This document shows positions 15,788 to 24,232 of a stretch of 64,000 nt of DNA, in pieces. The position numbers were made by a program, and so were the translations under genes. Within the stretch, counting starts at the first letter, position 1. Each line of letters starts with the position of its first letter. The notes beneath the pieces are model-generated. The model saw nothing but the letters and a program-made list of their open reading frames with translations. It made no database searches and was not told where the DNA came from. Source of the DNA: Streptomyces halstedii (GTDB lineage: Bacteria; Actinomycetota; Actinomycetes; Streptomycetales; Streptomycetaceae). The stretch spans positions 1-64,000 of the forward strand of contig JOAZ01000021.1 of assembly GCA_000720535.1 (NCBI GenBank), written 5' to 3'.

Positions 15788-15853
15788 CCGTCGGGGAGGT
15801 GCTCCGTCGGGCGGTCCGTCGGGGGTGCTCCGTCGGGGAGGTGCTCCGTCGGG
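15788..15853. repeat. Direct repeats (24 bp, 42-bp period) in intergenic DNA
   Basis: Two copies of a 24-bp sequence (15788-15811 and 15830-15853) containing CCGTCGGGGAGGTGCTCCG, with further short CCGTCGGG units between them. They lie upstream of the permease gene in the divergent gap. Confidence 0.8.
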
Positions 15854-15921
15854 GCGGGTGCGGATACACCGCGGCTGTGTCGATCCCGCCCCCGCGTTCT
15901 TTGTCCGCGACATTGATCAGC

Positions 15922-18147
15922 ATGGTCGACAGTCGCGGGGATCGTCATGCGGGACCAGGGGGCCCACCCGGCCCGGACGCTCTGTTGCCGGGTCTGGGCG
16001 AGGAGCAACTGGGCTCTCTGGACAAGATCGGGCGGGCGTGGGGCCGGGTGTCGGCGCCCCCCGAAGTGTGGCGGAACGCCTTGCCGGTCGATCCGAACCT
16101 GGGGGAATTCCCCTCGCCGACGGAGATCCGGACGGCGCGTTCCGGCCGTGTCCTGCCCATCCCTCCGCTGGGGGGAAGCCCGGGGGAACGGCTCGACGTG
16201 GCGGAGCCTCCGCGGGGACGGGCCGGTCGTGCCAGGCGCTGGGCCCGCCGGGCGGCGCTCGGGGAAGCGCTGAGGAGTTCCGCCCTCGTGACGGAACGGA
16301 TGCGCAAGCTCACGGCACTGCCCGTGCTTTCCGCCGACGCGCTCTCCTCGGTCGCGTACGGTCCCGAGGCGATGGTGGCGGTGCTGGTCCTGGCGGGCTC
16401 GGCGGGCCTGGCGTACACGTTTCCGGTCGCCGGGGCGATCCTGTTCCTGATGCTTGCCGTGGGGCTGTCCTACCGTCAGACGATCCGGGCCTACCCGCAC
16501 GGCGGTGGTTCCTACATCGTGGCGAGTGACAACCTCGGCCAGGTTCCCGGCCTGTTGGCGGCCGCGGGGCTGATGACCGACTACATCCTCACGGTGGCCG
16601 TGTCCATTGCCTCCGGTGTCGCCGCCATCACCTCGGCGCTGCCTTCCCTGGCGCCGGACACCGTACTCATCGGCGTCGCTGTGATCGTCGTGCTCCTCGT
16701 CGGCAACCTGCGCGGCATCCGGCAGGCCGGGGCCCTGTTCGCCGCCCCCACCTACGCGTTCATCGCCGCGATGCTGCTTCTCGTCGCCTTCGGTCTCGCC
16801 GACGCCGCCGGCCGGGGTTTCGAACCGCGTCCGGCCCCGACCTCCTCCGCCACGGAGTCCCTCGGCCTGCTGCTGATCATGCGGGCGTTCTCCTCAGGCG
16901 CCACAGCGATGACGGGCATCGAAGCCATCTCCAACGCCGTCCCGGCGTTCCGGCCCGTCGAATGGCGCAACGCCCGCACCACGTTGACGTGGATGGTCGG
17001 GCTGCTCATGGCCATGTTCGCCGGAATCATTCTGTTGATCCATCTGACCGGTGTGGTGACGAGCGCACACGAGACGGTTCTCTCGCAACTCGCGCATCTC
17101 ACCTTCGGTTCGGGATGGCTGTACGTCTTCGTCCAGGCAGCCAGTGCCGGGGTTCTGCTCCTCGCGGCGAATACGGCGTACAACGATTTCCCGCGAGTGC
17201 TTTCCCTGTTGGCCAGGGACGCCTACGCACCGCGGGTTTTCATGCGTCTCGGTGACCGCCTGGCGTACAGCAACGGAATTCTCCTGCTCTCGCTGGCCGC
17301 CACCCTGGTGTTCGTCGCCTTCGGGGGGCAGACGGCTGCGCTGATCCCGCTGTACGCGGTCGGGGTCTTCCTCGCGTTCACGCTTTCCCAGGCCGGAATG
17401 GTGGTCCACTGGTGGCGGCTACGCGACCGGCACTGGCGCAAGAGCCTGGTCTTCAACGCTGTCGGAGCGCTCCTCTCGGCCGTGGTCTTCCTCACCGCGG
17501 GCGTGAGCAAGTTCTTCTCGGGCGCGTGGGTCGCCATCATCGCCGTCGGCCTGTTCCTGCTGGTCACCCTACGCATCAGGCGCCACTACGAGATGGCTTC
17601 GTCAGCCCTTCACCTGCTGCCGCACACCGCCGACCTGCCGACGCACACGGCAGAGGAGGCGTCACTCGCACAACAGCAGCGGATCCTCGCGGGAGAGAAG
17701 CGCCGAACGGTAGCCGTCGGAGGTGAGACGGAAGAACTTCCCCAGGAGATCGATCTCCTCTCGGTCGTGGCGGTCGCCACACTCGACCTCGCGAGCATGC
17801 GGGCCCTGGCCTACGCGGCCTCGTCCCTCCAGCCTGTCCTGGCCGTCCACATCAGCGTCACCGAAGAGGAAGCCCAGCGCTTCAGGGGGTACTGGACCCG
17901 GTGGGGCGATCACCTGCCCTTGGAGATCGTCGTCTCTCCCTACCGCGCGACCGTCGTCCCCCTCGTCCACTACGTCGAAGCCCTGCATCGCCAGCACCCG
18001 GAACTGACACTGACGGTGATCCTCCCGGAGGTCGTCGCCCGCCATCGCCGCCACCAGTTCCTCCACAGCCGCACCGCCGCGCGCCTGCGGCGAGCCTTGC
18101 GCCCCCTCCCCAAGGTCGTCGTCACGACCGTCCCCTTCCACCTGTGA
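15922..18147 (+). CDS. KimA-like APC-superfamily permease (putative K+ importer)
   Basis: This protein has 741 residues if started at ATG 15922. From about residue 127 it follows the KimA (B. subtilis YdaO) pattern: MRKLTALPVLSADALSSVAYGPEAM, then about 12 membrane helices with the conserved YPHGGGSYIVASDNLG loop. A long cytoplasmic C-terminal region of ~180 residues with a universal-stress-protein-like fold follows. KimA proteins are high-affinity potassium symporters. The ~125-residue N-terminal extension is unusual and hydrophilic. No ribosome-binding site precedes 15922, so the true start may be later (for example GTG near 16198 or ATG 16300). The gene is followed by a strong terminator. 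Confidence 0.75.
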   Translation: MVDSRGDRHAGPGGPPGPDALLPGLGEEQLGSLDKIGRAWGRVSAPPEVWRNALPVDPNLGEFPSPTEIRTARSGRVLPIPPLGGSPGERLDVAEPPRGRAGRARRWARRAALGEALRSSALVTERMRKLTALPVLSADALSSVAYGPEAMVAVLVLAGSAGLAYTFPVAGAILFLMLAVGLSYRQTIRAYPHGGGSYIVASDNLGQVPGLLAAAGLMTDYILTVAVSIASGVAAITSALPSLAPDTVLIGVAVIVVLLVGNLRGIRQAGALFAAPTYAFIAAMLLLVAFGLADAAGRGFEPRPAPTSSATESLGLLLIMRAFSSGATAMTGIEAISNAVPAFRPVEWRNARTTLTWMVGLLMAMFAGIILLIHLTGVVTSAHETVLSQLAHLTFGSGWLYVFVQAASAGVLLLAANTAYNDFPRVLSLLARDAYAPRVFMRLGDRLAYSNGILLLSLAATLVFVAFGGQTAALIPLYAVGVFLAFTLSQAGMVVHWWRLRDRHWRKSLVFNAVGALLSAVVFLTAGVSKFFSGAWVAIIAVGLFLLVTLRIRRHYEMASSALHLLPHTADLPTHTAEEASLAQQQRILAGEKRRTVAVGGETEELPQEIDLLSVVAVATLDLASMRALAYAASSLQPVLAVHISVTEEEAQRFRGYWTRWGDHLPLEIVVSPYRATVVPLVHYVEALHRQHPELTLTVILPEVVARHRRHQFLHSRTAARLRRALRPLPKVVVTTVPFHL

Positions 18148-18173
18148 CCACGCGTCGCCCGGCGGCGACCGCT

Positions 18174-18210
18174 CGCACGCCGCAGAAGACGTCGATGTCT
18201 GCGGCGTGCG
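18174..18210 (+). terminator. Hairpin terminator after permease
   Basis: A perfect 13-bp stem (CGCACGCCGCAGA / TCTGCGGCGTGCG) with an 11-nt loop, 27 nt after the permease stop. Confidence 0.75.
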
Positions 18211-18352
18211 TCAACAACCAGTCCACCGCGAGGCGTTCGATCCCGTGGCGGTGCCGCCGCGCGGCAGCTCCGCGTCAGCGGGGTGCACCTTGGTAAGGTC
18301 CCTGCCGCGCGAATGCCCCAGCGTGATCAGTAGATTTTTGATGGAGGTCTGC

Positions 18353-18922
18353 GTGCCGAGTGATATAGGTGAGTCGTGGCAGCGTGTCGTGTCCTGGCTG
18401 CGCGAGTATGCCCCGGTCAGTCACCGTGCTCTGGGGGACGCGGCGAGCGAGGAGGAGATCGCCGCCGGGGAGGAGAAGACAGGTGTTCGGTTCCCGGAGG
18501 ATCTGCGTGCCTATCTGAAGGTCAACAACGGGACCGTCACCCGGCTCGATGAGTCGAACGGCCTGACGGGTTCCTGCCCAGAAGGCGAGTTCCTCAGCGG
18601 CGGATGGGCGCTGCTGCCTCTGTCGAGTATCGAGCGGCTGCATCATCAGATGATGCCCGGCCCGAGAGAGGATCAGGGCTGTTGGCGGAAGGAGTGGATT
18701 CCTTTCGCCGCCGAGTCCTACGAGTGTGGTGAGATGTACGGCTTCTTCATCGACGCGGGGACAGGTTCGGTGGGGCAGTGGAGTGACGGCGACGTAGAGA
18801 CCCTGGATCTCTTCCCGGATCTGCCGGAATTCTTCGCATCGGTTCTTGAGGATCTGGAGCGAATCCTCGGTCCGGAGGAAGCCAGTCAGCGGATCCAAGA
18901 CGGCTGCGTCACCCCCCACTGA
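18353..18922 (+). CDS. SMI1/KNR4 family protein
   Basis: This 189-residue protein has SMI1/KNR4 (SUKH) features: ASEEEIAAGEEKTGVRFPEDLRAYLKVNNG near the N-terminus and later WIPFAAESYE...GFFIDAGTGSVGQWSDGD. SUKH proteins often serve as immunity proteins to polymorphic toxins, or as general interaction modules. The GTG at 18353 is preferred because GGAGG ends 5 nt before it; the upstream in-frame ATG at 18341 itself lies over that ribosome-binding site. The G+C content is lower here than in neighbouring genes and the gene stands alone, compatible with horizontal acquisition. No toxin gene is adjacent. Confidence 0.85.
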   Translation: MPSDIGESWQRVVSWLREYAPVSHRALGDAASEEEIAAGEEKTGVRFPEDLRAYLKVNNGTVTRLDESNGLTGSCPEGEFLSGGWALLPLSSIERLHHQMMPGPREDQGCWRKEWIPFAAESYECGEMYGFFIDAGTGSVGQWSDGDVETLDLFPDLPEFFASVLEDLERILGPEEASQRIQDGCVTPH

Positions 18923-18983
18923 GGCACAAGGAGAAGGCCCCACGCGGGCCGGAGGCCCTTCCCAGGGCACAACCGCGGGTGGC

Positions 18984-19391
18984 GGCAGACGAGTCGGGCT
19001 GTACGCCGGGTTCTGTCACCCGGTCGCCTCGCGGCGGCCGGGGAGACGGCCATCCATCTAGGACCGGCATTGCTGCCGGCCTCGTGCGGTCTACCCGCGA
19101 ACTCGGGCGGGCCGCCCTCGAACGTTCGCGCAGGAGCACCGGAGTGCTCCCTCTTGACCTTGCTCCGGGTGGGGTTTACCTAGCCGCCTGAGTCACCTCA
19201 GGCGCTGGTGGTCTCTTACACCACCGTTTCACCCTTACCCGGGACCGGAGTCCCGGGCGGTCTGTTTTCTGTGGCACTGTCCCGCGAGTCACCCCGGGTG
19301 GCCGTTAGCCACCACCCTGCCCTGTGGAGCCCGGACGTTCCTCGGGAGGATCCGGGGATCCTCACGCGGCCGTCCGCCCGGCTCGTCTGCC
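18984..19391 (-). ncRNA. rnpB: RNase P RNA (M1 RNA)
   Basis: Read on the minus strand, this ~408-nt region carries the actinobacterial RNase P RNA signatures. They include GAGGAACGTCCGGGCTCC near the 5' end, ACAGAAAACAGACCGCC, GGTAAGGGTGAAACGGTGG, AGATGGATGGCC and the 3' ACAGAACCCGGCGTACAG. The ends pair to form helix P1 (GGCAGACGAGCCGGG with CCCGACTCGTCTGCC). It is the catalytic RNA that matures tRNA 5' ends. Exact termini are placed from the P1 pairing and may be off by a few nt. Confidence 0.95.
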
Positions 19392-19453
19392 GTGCCCTCC
19401 ATGTTACCCGGCGGGGCGGTGCTCCTCGTCCGGCCCCCGCGGCCGGGCCGGGG

Positions 19454-19485
19454 CTTGACCTTGTCGTGGCGTCAAGGTTTCTACT
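19454..19485 (+). promoter_or_regulatory. MerR-type promoter/operator
   Basis: The dyad CTTGAC - 11 nt - GTCAAG (19454-19476) overlaps a -35 TTGACC (19455-19460). A possible -10 TCTACT (19480-19485) follows at a 19-bp spacing, the elongated spacer typical of MerR-controlled promoters. It lies 8 nt before the MerR gene start, suggesting autoregulation and a leaderless or near-leaderless mRNA. Confidence 0.65.
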
Positions 19486-19492
19486 GGGCCCC

Positions 19493-20230
19493 ATGCGCAT
19501 CGGAGAGGTCGCCGCACTCGTGGGAATCACGTCCCGTGCGGTCCGCCATTACCACCACATCGGCCTGTTGCCGGAGCCCGCGCGCCGCGCCAACGGTTAT
19601 CGCGCCTACACCGTGCGGGACGCCGTCCTGCTGGCGCGGATCCGGCGGCTGACCGAGCTGGGGCTCGGGCTCGACGAGGTACGCGATGTCCTGGCCGACG
19701 ACGCCGGACGGGATCTGGCCGAGGTGCTGGGCGAGCTGGACGCCGATCTGGCCCGCCAGGAGCGGGAGCTCGCGGAGCGGCGGCGGCAGCTGGCCCGGCT
19801 GCTGGACGGGCCCCTGTCCGACCTGGGCCCCGTCTCGCCGGAGCTGGCCGAGCTGCTGGGCGCGGCCGCCGCGACCGACTCCCCCACCGCCGTGAAGGAC
19901 CGCGAGCACCTGGTGCTGCTGGACGGTGCGGGCGGCAGCGCCGAGGTGTACGCCGCGCTGCGGCCGCTGGCCGAGGATCCCGCCGTGGTGGCGCTGTACG
20001 AGCGGCTGGACGAACTGGCCGGGGCACCGGCGGACGATCCCCGGATCGGTCCGCTGGCCGCCGAACTGGTCGCCGCCGTACCCGCCGGGGTCTTCGACGC
20101 GATCCCGTACGGCGGGGACCCGCACCCGGGCATCGGCGCGGCCCTGCTCGCGGACTACCCCCCGGCCCAGGCCGAGGTGGTGCGCCGGGTGATGGCGGCG
20201 ATGACCGCCAGGATGCGGGAGCGCCGATGA
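19493..20230 (+). CDS. MerR family transcriptional regulator
   Basis: This 245-residue protein starts with the MerR DNA-binding signature (MRIGEVAALVGITSRAVRHYHHIGLLPEPARRANGYR, here cited in part by position 1-37). A dimerisation helix with coiled-coil character (residues ~70-105) and a C-terminal helical domain of ~130 residues follow. No cysteine cluster for metals is seen, so it is more likely a ligand- or multidrug-responsive member. The ATG at 19493 is fixed by the family N-terminus and by the operator just upstream. It overlaps the following membrane-protein gene by 4 nt, so the two form one unit. Confidence 0.9.
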   Translation: MRIGEVAALVGITSRAVRHYHHIGLLPEPARRANGYRAYTVRDAVLLARIRRLTELGLGLDEVRDVLADDAGRDLAEVLGELDADLARQERELAERRRQLARLLDGPLSDLGPVSPELAELLGAAAATDSPTAVKDREHLVLLDGAGGSAEVYAALRPLAEDPAVVALYERLDELAGAPADDPRIGPLAAELVAAVPAGVFDAIPYGGDPHPGIGAALLADYPPAQAEVVRRVMAAMTARMRERR

Positions 20231-21099
20231 GCACCCGGGGTGTACGGAGGGGACGAGGTGCGCGGCACGGCCGGGGTGTACGGCTCGCGCGCGCCGTGGC
20301 CTGGGCCGTCCTGCCCGCCGAACTGGCCCTGGTCGTCCGCGTGGTGGCGGGTGCGCCGGTCCCGGCGGCCGTGCTGTCCGGCGCGGAGGCCGCCGTGCTC
20401 GCCGTGCTGCTCCTGGAGGCCAGCGTGCTGTGGCCCCGCTACCGCGCGGAGCGGCGCCGGACCGGGCGGCGGGCGGCGCTGCGGTCGGTGGTGCGGGAGG
20501 TGGTGCCCGAGGGGGCGCGCCGGATGGTCGCGCACGAGGTGCGGGCGCTGCACAGCCTCGGTCTGTGGGTGCTGCGCCGACGCCACGGGGTGCCCCGGGG
20601 AGCGGTCGCCTTCGCGTACACGGGCCCGCAGACGGCGATGATGTACGGCCTGCTCTTCGTCGCCGTCGTCGAGACGGTGATGTTGGCCCTGCTGGTGCCC
20701 TGGCCGGTCGTCCACCGGATCCTGCTCGTGGTGGACGTGTACGGGGTGGTGCTGGTCCTCTCGCTGCACGCGGCCTGTGTGGTCCGCCCGCACGTGGTGG
20801 GCGCGGACGGTTCGCTGCGGCTGCGGTACGGCGGGCTGTTCGACCTGCGGATCCCCGCCGCCTCGGTGGCCCGGGTGCGGGTGGACCGGCGCTTTCCGGA
20901 CGGCTCACCGGTCCGGCTGGGTGCCGACGGTGTGCTGGATCTCTCGGTGGGAAGCCAGACCACGGTCACCGTGGAGCTCACCGGCCCGGTCGGGTTCGTA
21001 CGGCCGCTGGGGAAACCGGGGCAGGCCCACACCGTGCGGTTCCACGCCGACGACCCGCGCGCGGCCGTCTCCGCCCTCACCGAGGCCCTCGCCCGGTGA
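20227..21099 (+). CDS. Membrane protein of unknown function, coupled to MerR gene
   Basis: This 290-residue protein has an Arg-rich N-terminus, two hydrophobic segments near residues 20-70, a polar stretch, and two more hydrophobic segments near 135-190. A soluble C-terminal domain of ~100 residues follows, rich in beta-prone sequence (GGLFDLRIPAASVARVRVDRR ... LDLSVGSQTTVTVEL). The ATGA overlap with the MerR gene suggests both respond to the same signal. I recognise no named family; a bacterial PH-like fold for the C-terminus is possible but unproven. Confidence 0.7.
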   Translation: MSTRGVRRGRGARHGRGVRLARAVAWAVLPAELALVVRVVAGAPVPAAVLSGAEAAVLAVLLLEASVLWPRYRAERRRTGRRAALRSVVREVVPEGARRMVAHEVRALHSLGLWVLRRRHGVPRGAVAFAYTGPQTAMMYGLLFVAVVETVMLALLVPWPVVHRILLVVDVYGVVLVLSLHAACVVRPHVVGADGSLRLRYGGLFDLRIPAASVARVRVDRRFPDGSPVRLGADGVLDLSVGSQTTVTVELTGPVGFVRPLGKPGQAHTVRFHADDPRAAVSALTEALAR

Positions 21100-21164
21100 C
21101 CCGTAACCTTGCCGGAGGGCTCCCGGGTGCGGAGTCCCGTGCCACCGCCTGAAGGAGAACGTCT

Positions 21165-21965
21165 GTGCTCGTGCTGTTGCCGCCCTCCGAAGGAAAGGCC
21201 GCACCGGGGCGCGGAGCACCCCTGAAGCCCGAGTCCCTGTCCCTGCCGGGCCTTTCTGACGCGCGGGCCGCGGTCCTCGACGAGCTGGTCGAGCTGTGCG
21301 CGGCCGACGAGGAGAAGGCCCGCGAGGTGCTCGGCCTGAGCGAGGGGCTGCGCGGCGAGGTCGCGAAGAACGCGGAGCTGCGCACCGCCGCCGCCCGGCC
21401 CGCCGGGGAGATCTACACCGGAGTGCTGTACGACGCCCTGGGGCTGGCCTCGCTGGACGCGGCCGCCAAGCGGCGGGCCGGTACGTCCCTGCTGGTCTTC
21501 TCCGGGCTGTGGGGCGCGGTGCGCGTGGGTGACCGCATCCCCTCGTACCGCTGCTCGATGGGGGTGAAGCTGCCGGGGCTGGGGGCGCTCGGCGCGTACT
21601 GGCGCACCCCCATGGCCTCGGTCATGCCGGAGGCGGCGGAGGACGGGCTGGTGCTGGACCTCCGCTCGTCGGCGTACGCCGGGGCGTGGAAGCCGGTGGG
21701 CGAGGTGGCCGAGCGCACCGCGAGCGTGCGGGTGCTGCACTCCCGGACGGTGGACGGCGTGGAGAAGCGGTCGGTGGTCAGCCACTTCAACAAGGCCACG
21801 AAGGGCCGGATGGTCCGCGATCTGCTGACCGCCGGGGCGCGGCCGAAGGACCCGGCGGAGCTGGTGGAGGCGCTGCGGGACCTCGGGTACACCGTCGAGG
21901 CGCAGGCTCCGGCACGGGCGGGGCGGGCGTGGACGCTCGATGTGGTGGTCACCGAGATCCACTGA
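21165..21965 (+). CDS. yaaA: Peroxide stress protein YaaA (DUF328)
   Basis: This 266-residue protein opens with VLVLLPPSEGK, the YaaA signature. It continues with the conserved GVLYDALGL and the RCSMGVKLPGLGALGAYWR and VVSHFNKATKGRMVRDLL segments. YaaA limits free iron and protects DNA during hydrogen peroxide stress in E. coli, and later work links the fold to DNA binding. Start GTG 21165 has GGAG at good spacing. It is soluble and cytoplasmic, and is followed after 80 bp by the aldolase gene. Confidence 0.9.
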   Translation: MLVLLPPSEGKAAPGRGAPLKPESLSLPGLSDARAAVLDELVELCAADEEKAREVLGLSEGLRGEVAKNAELRTAAARPAGEIYTGVLYDALGLASLDAAAKRRAGTSLLVFSGLWGAVRVGDRIPSYRCSMGVKLPGLGALGAYWRTPMASVMPEAAEDGLVLDLRSSAYAGAWKPVGEVAERTASVRVLHSRTVDGVEKRSVVSHFNKATKGRMVRDLLTAGARPKDPAELVEALRDLGYTVEAQAPARAGRAWTLDVVVTEIH

Positions 21966-22045
21966 GGCCGAGGCCGACACCCCAGGGCGTTGCAGCATGC
22001 GCAACGTTCGTTGCGCGGGATGTGGTCCGGCGGCAGGATGAGGGC

Positions 22046-22717
22046 ATGACCTCCCCCGAGCCCTCCCCCGGTTCCTCCGCCACGTCCGCGTCCGCCTCCG
22101 GGTCCGTCCTGGACCTCGCCCCCGTCGTCCCCGTCGTCGTCCTGGAGGACGCGGCCGACGCGGTTCCGCTGGCCAGAGCGCTGGTCGCGGGCGGGCTCCC
22201 GGCGATCGAGGTGACCCTGCGGACGGCCGCCGCGCTCGACGCGATCCGGGCGATCGCCACCGAGGTCCCCGAGGCCGTGGTGGGCGCGGGGACGGTGATC
22301 TCGGTGGCGCACGTGACCGACACCGTCGCGGCCGGGGCCCGCTTCCTGGTCAGCCCCGGCTGGACGGACACGCTCCTGGACGCGCTGAAGGCGTCCGGCC
22401 TGCCGTTCCTGCCGGGGGTCTCGACGACCTCGGAGGTGGTGGCGCTGCTGGAGAGGGGCGTCACGGAGATGAAGTTCTTCCCGGCCGAGGCCGCCGGTGG
22501 CACCGCCTATCTGAAGGCCCTGTCCTCGCCCCTGCCGCAGGCCCGGTTCTGCCCCACCGGCGGCATCTCGCTCGCCTCCGCGCCGTCCTATCTGGCGCTG
22601 CCGAACGTCGGCTGCGTGGGCGGCAGTTGGATGGTTCCCGGTGACGCGGTGGCGGCGAAGGACTGGGCCCGGGTGGAGCGGCTGGCGGCCGAGGCGGCGG
22701 CGCTGTCGCGCGGCTGA
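22046..22717 (+). CDS. eda: KDPG/KHG aldolase
   Basis: This 223-residue TIM-barrel aldolase splits 2-keto-3-deoxy-6-phosphogluconate to pyruvate and glyceraldehyde-3-phosphate; family members also act on 4-hydroxy-2-oxoglutarate. Key motifs are present: GLPAIEVTLRT with the catalytic Glu, GAGTV, FLPGVSTTSEV, and the Schiff-base lysine in EMKFFPAEAAGG. TGGIS and the phosphate-binding GGSWM follow. The N-terminal ~25 residues are Ser/Pro-rich and non-conserved, so the ATG at 22046 could be slightly early. No Entner-Doudoroff dehydratase gene is adjacent, so a sugar-acid or hydroxyproline route is possible. Confidence 0.9.
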   Translation: MTSPEPSPGSSATSASASGSVLDLAPVVPVVVLEDAADAVPLARALVAGGLPAIEVTLRTAAALDAIRAIATEVPEAVVGAGTVISVAHVTDTVAAGARFLVSPGWTDTLLDALKASGLPFLPGVSTTSEVVALLERGVTEMKFFPAEAAGGTAYLKALSSPLPQARFCPTGGISLASAPSYLALPNVGCVGGSWMVPGDAVAAKDWARVERLAAEAAALSRG

Positions 22718-22882
22718 GGCGTCCAGGGCCTGGCCGGGCGGCGGGGTGCGGGCCGCAGGGGGTGCGGGCGGCGGGGTACGAGCCCCCGGCCGGGCGGGGA
22801 GTGGCCCGCCGGTCGGACTGCCGGCCGGTCACCCCAAGCCCGTCGAGCAGCGGCCGGTCGAGCCACGGCGGAGGAGCCCCGG

Positions 22883-24232
22883 TCAGCCCAGGTGGGACGT
22901 GTCGTTCAGCAGTCGCAGCGAGGGGTTGCCGTCCGCGTAGTACGCCACCACCGAGAGGGAGGCCGGCGACAGTTCCATGCGGAACAGGGATTCCGGCGGG
23001 GCCCCCAGCGCCAGCCTGACCAGCGTCTTGATCGGCGTGACATGGGTGACCAGCAGCACGGTGCGACCCGCGTACGCGGCGATCAGACGGTCGCGGGTGG
23101 CCGCCACCCGCTCGGCCACCTCCGTGAAGCTCTCGCCGCCGCCCGTGGGCGCCGCCTCCGGGGAGGCCAGCCAGGCGCTCAGGTCCGAGCCGAACCGCTC
23201 CCGTACCTCCGCGAACGTCAGCCCCTCCCACGCGCCGAAGTCCGTCTCGCGCAGTCCTTCCTCGATCCGGACCTCCAGGCCGAGCCGGTCGGCGACGGCG
23301 GCGGCCGTCTCACGGCAGCGGCGCAGCGGGGAGCTGACGATCTCCTGGACCGTGCCGCGCGCGGCGAAGGCGTCCGCCGCACGGGCGGCCTGGTCGCGGC
23401 CGGTGGCCGACAGTTCGGGGTCGCCGCCGCCGCTGCCGGAGAACCGCTTCTCCGGGGTGAGGACCGTCTCGCCATGCCGGAGCAGCACGAACGTGGCGGG
23501 CGAACCGAGATCAGGCGCACTCCCCCAGCCCACCTGCGGAGCCTGCGCGGCCTGCGCGGCCTGCGCGGCCTGCGCGGCCTGCGCGGCCTGCGCGGCCTGC
23601 GGGACATCCGGTGCCTGCCCGGCCCGTGCGGCCTGCGGGGACTCCGGTGCTCGCGCGGGTGCCGACGCCGGGCGGGCGGCGGCCATCGCGGCCCGGACCT
23701 TCGCGGCGCCCGCCGTCGCGTCGCCGGGCGGACCGGACGGCTCGGGTTCCGGGGCGGCGCGCGGCGTGTCCAGGCCGGCCGTCGAGGACGACGGCTCCCA
23801 CTGCCCGCCCCGCCGTCCCGCGTCCATGGCCTCGTTGGCGAGCCGGTCGGCGTGCTTGTTCTCGGCGCGCGGGATCCACTCGTACGTCACCGAGGACGCG
23901 GGCAGGATCTCCGCGGCGCGTGCGGCGAGCGGCTTCATGTCGGGGTGCTTGATCTTCCAGCGGCCCGACATCTGCTCGACCACCAGCTTGGAGTCCATCC
24001 GGACCAGGACCCGCACGTCCGTGTCCGGGAACAGGTCCCGCACCGCCGTGAGACCGGCGATCAGCCCCCGGTACTCGGCGACGTTGTTGGACGCGACGCC
24101 GATGAACTCGGCCGCCTCGGCGAGCACCTGCGCGGTGTCGGGGTCGATGACGACCGCGCCGTAACCGGCGGGGCCCGGGTTGCCCCGGGATCCCCCGTCG
24201 GCCTCGACGACCAGCTGGCGGGGAGCGGCCAT
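22883..24232 (-). CDS. Bifunctional RNase HI / histidine acid phosphatase
   Basis: This is a 449-residue fusion. Residues 1-~140 are RNase H type 1 with the acidic active-site set in VVEADGGSRGNPG, NNVAEYRGL, RMDSKLVVEQM and ENKHADRLAN. A low-complexity linker of ~100 residues includes a tandem AAQ tract. Residues ~245-449 form a histidine phosphatase domain with the RHGE catalytic motif (LLRHGETVLTPEKRFSGSGG). This architecture is established for S. coelicolor SCO2299, where both activities were measured; the phosphatase relates to CobC-like alpha-ribazole phosphatases. The start codon overlaps the zinc-ribbon gene stop by 1 nt (TAATG), the third gene of the minus operon. Confidence 0.93.
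   Translation of the reverse strand: MAAPRQLVVEADGGSRGNPGPAGYGAVVIDPDTAQVLAEAAEFIGVASNNVAEYRGLIAGLTAVRDLFPDTDVRVLVRMDSKLVVEQMSGRWKIKHPDMKPLAARAAEILPASSVTYEWIPRAENKHADRLANEAMDAGRRGGQWEPSSSTAGLDTPRAAPEPEPSGPPGDATAGAAKVRAAMAAARPASAPARAPESPQAARAGQAPDVPQAAQAAQAAQAAQAAQAAQAPQVGWGSAPDLGSPATFVLLRHGETVLTPEKRFSGSGGGDPELSATGRDQAARAADAFAARGTVQEIVSSPLRRCRETAAAVADRLGLEVRIEEGLRETDFGAWEGLTFAEVRERFGSDLSAWLASPEAAPTGGGESFTEVAERVAATRDRLIAAYAGRTVLLVTHVTPIKTLVRLALGAPPESLFRMELSPASLSVVAYYADGNPSLRLLNDTSHLG
23541..23603 (-). repeat. 9-bp tandem repeats in RNase H/phosphatase linker
   Basis: Six perfect GCCTGCGCG units and a seventh with one change encode the Ala-Ala-Gln linker tract between the two catalytic domains. 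Because the period is 9 bp, unit gain or loss keeps frame and only changes linker length. Confidence 0.9.

Noticed and set aside
19208..19492. N-terminal extension of the MerR frame
   Set aside because: It overlaps rnpB on the other strand and precedes the MerR DNA-binding signature; the operator lies within it.
23541..23603. 9-bp array as regulatory or CRISPR element
   Set aside because: It is in-frame and codes for an Ala-Ala-Gln linker between two catalytic domains.
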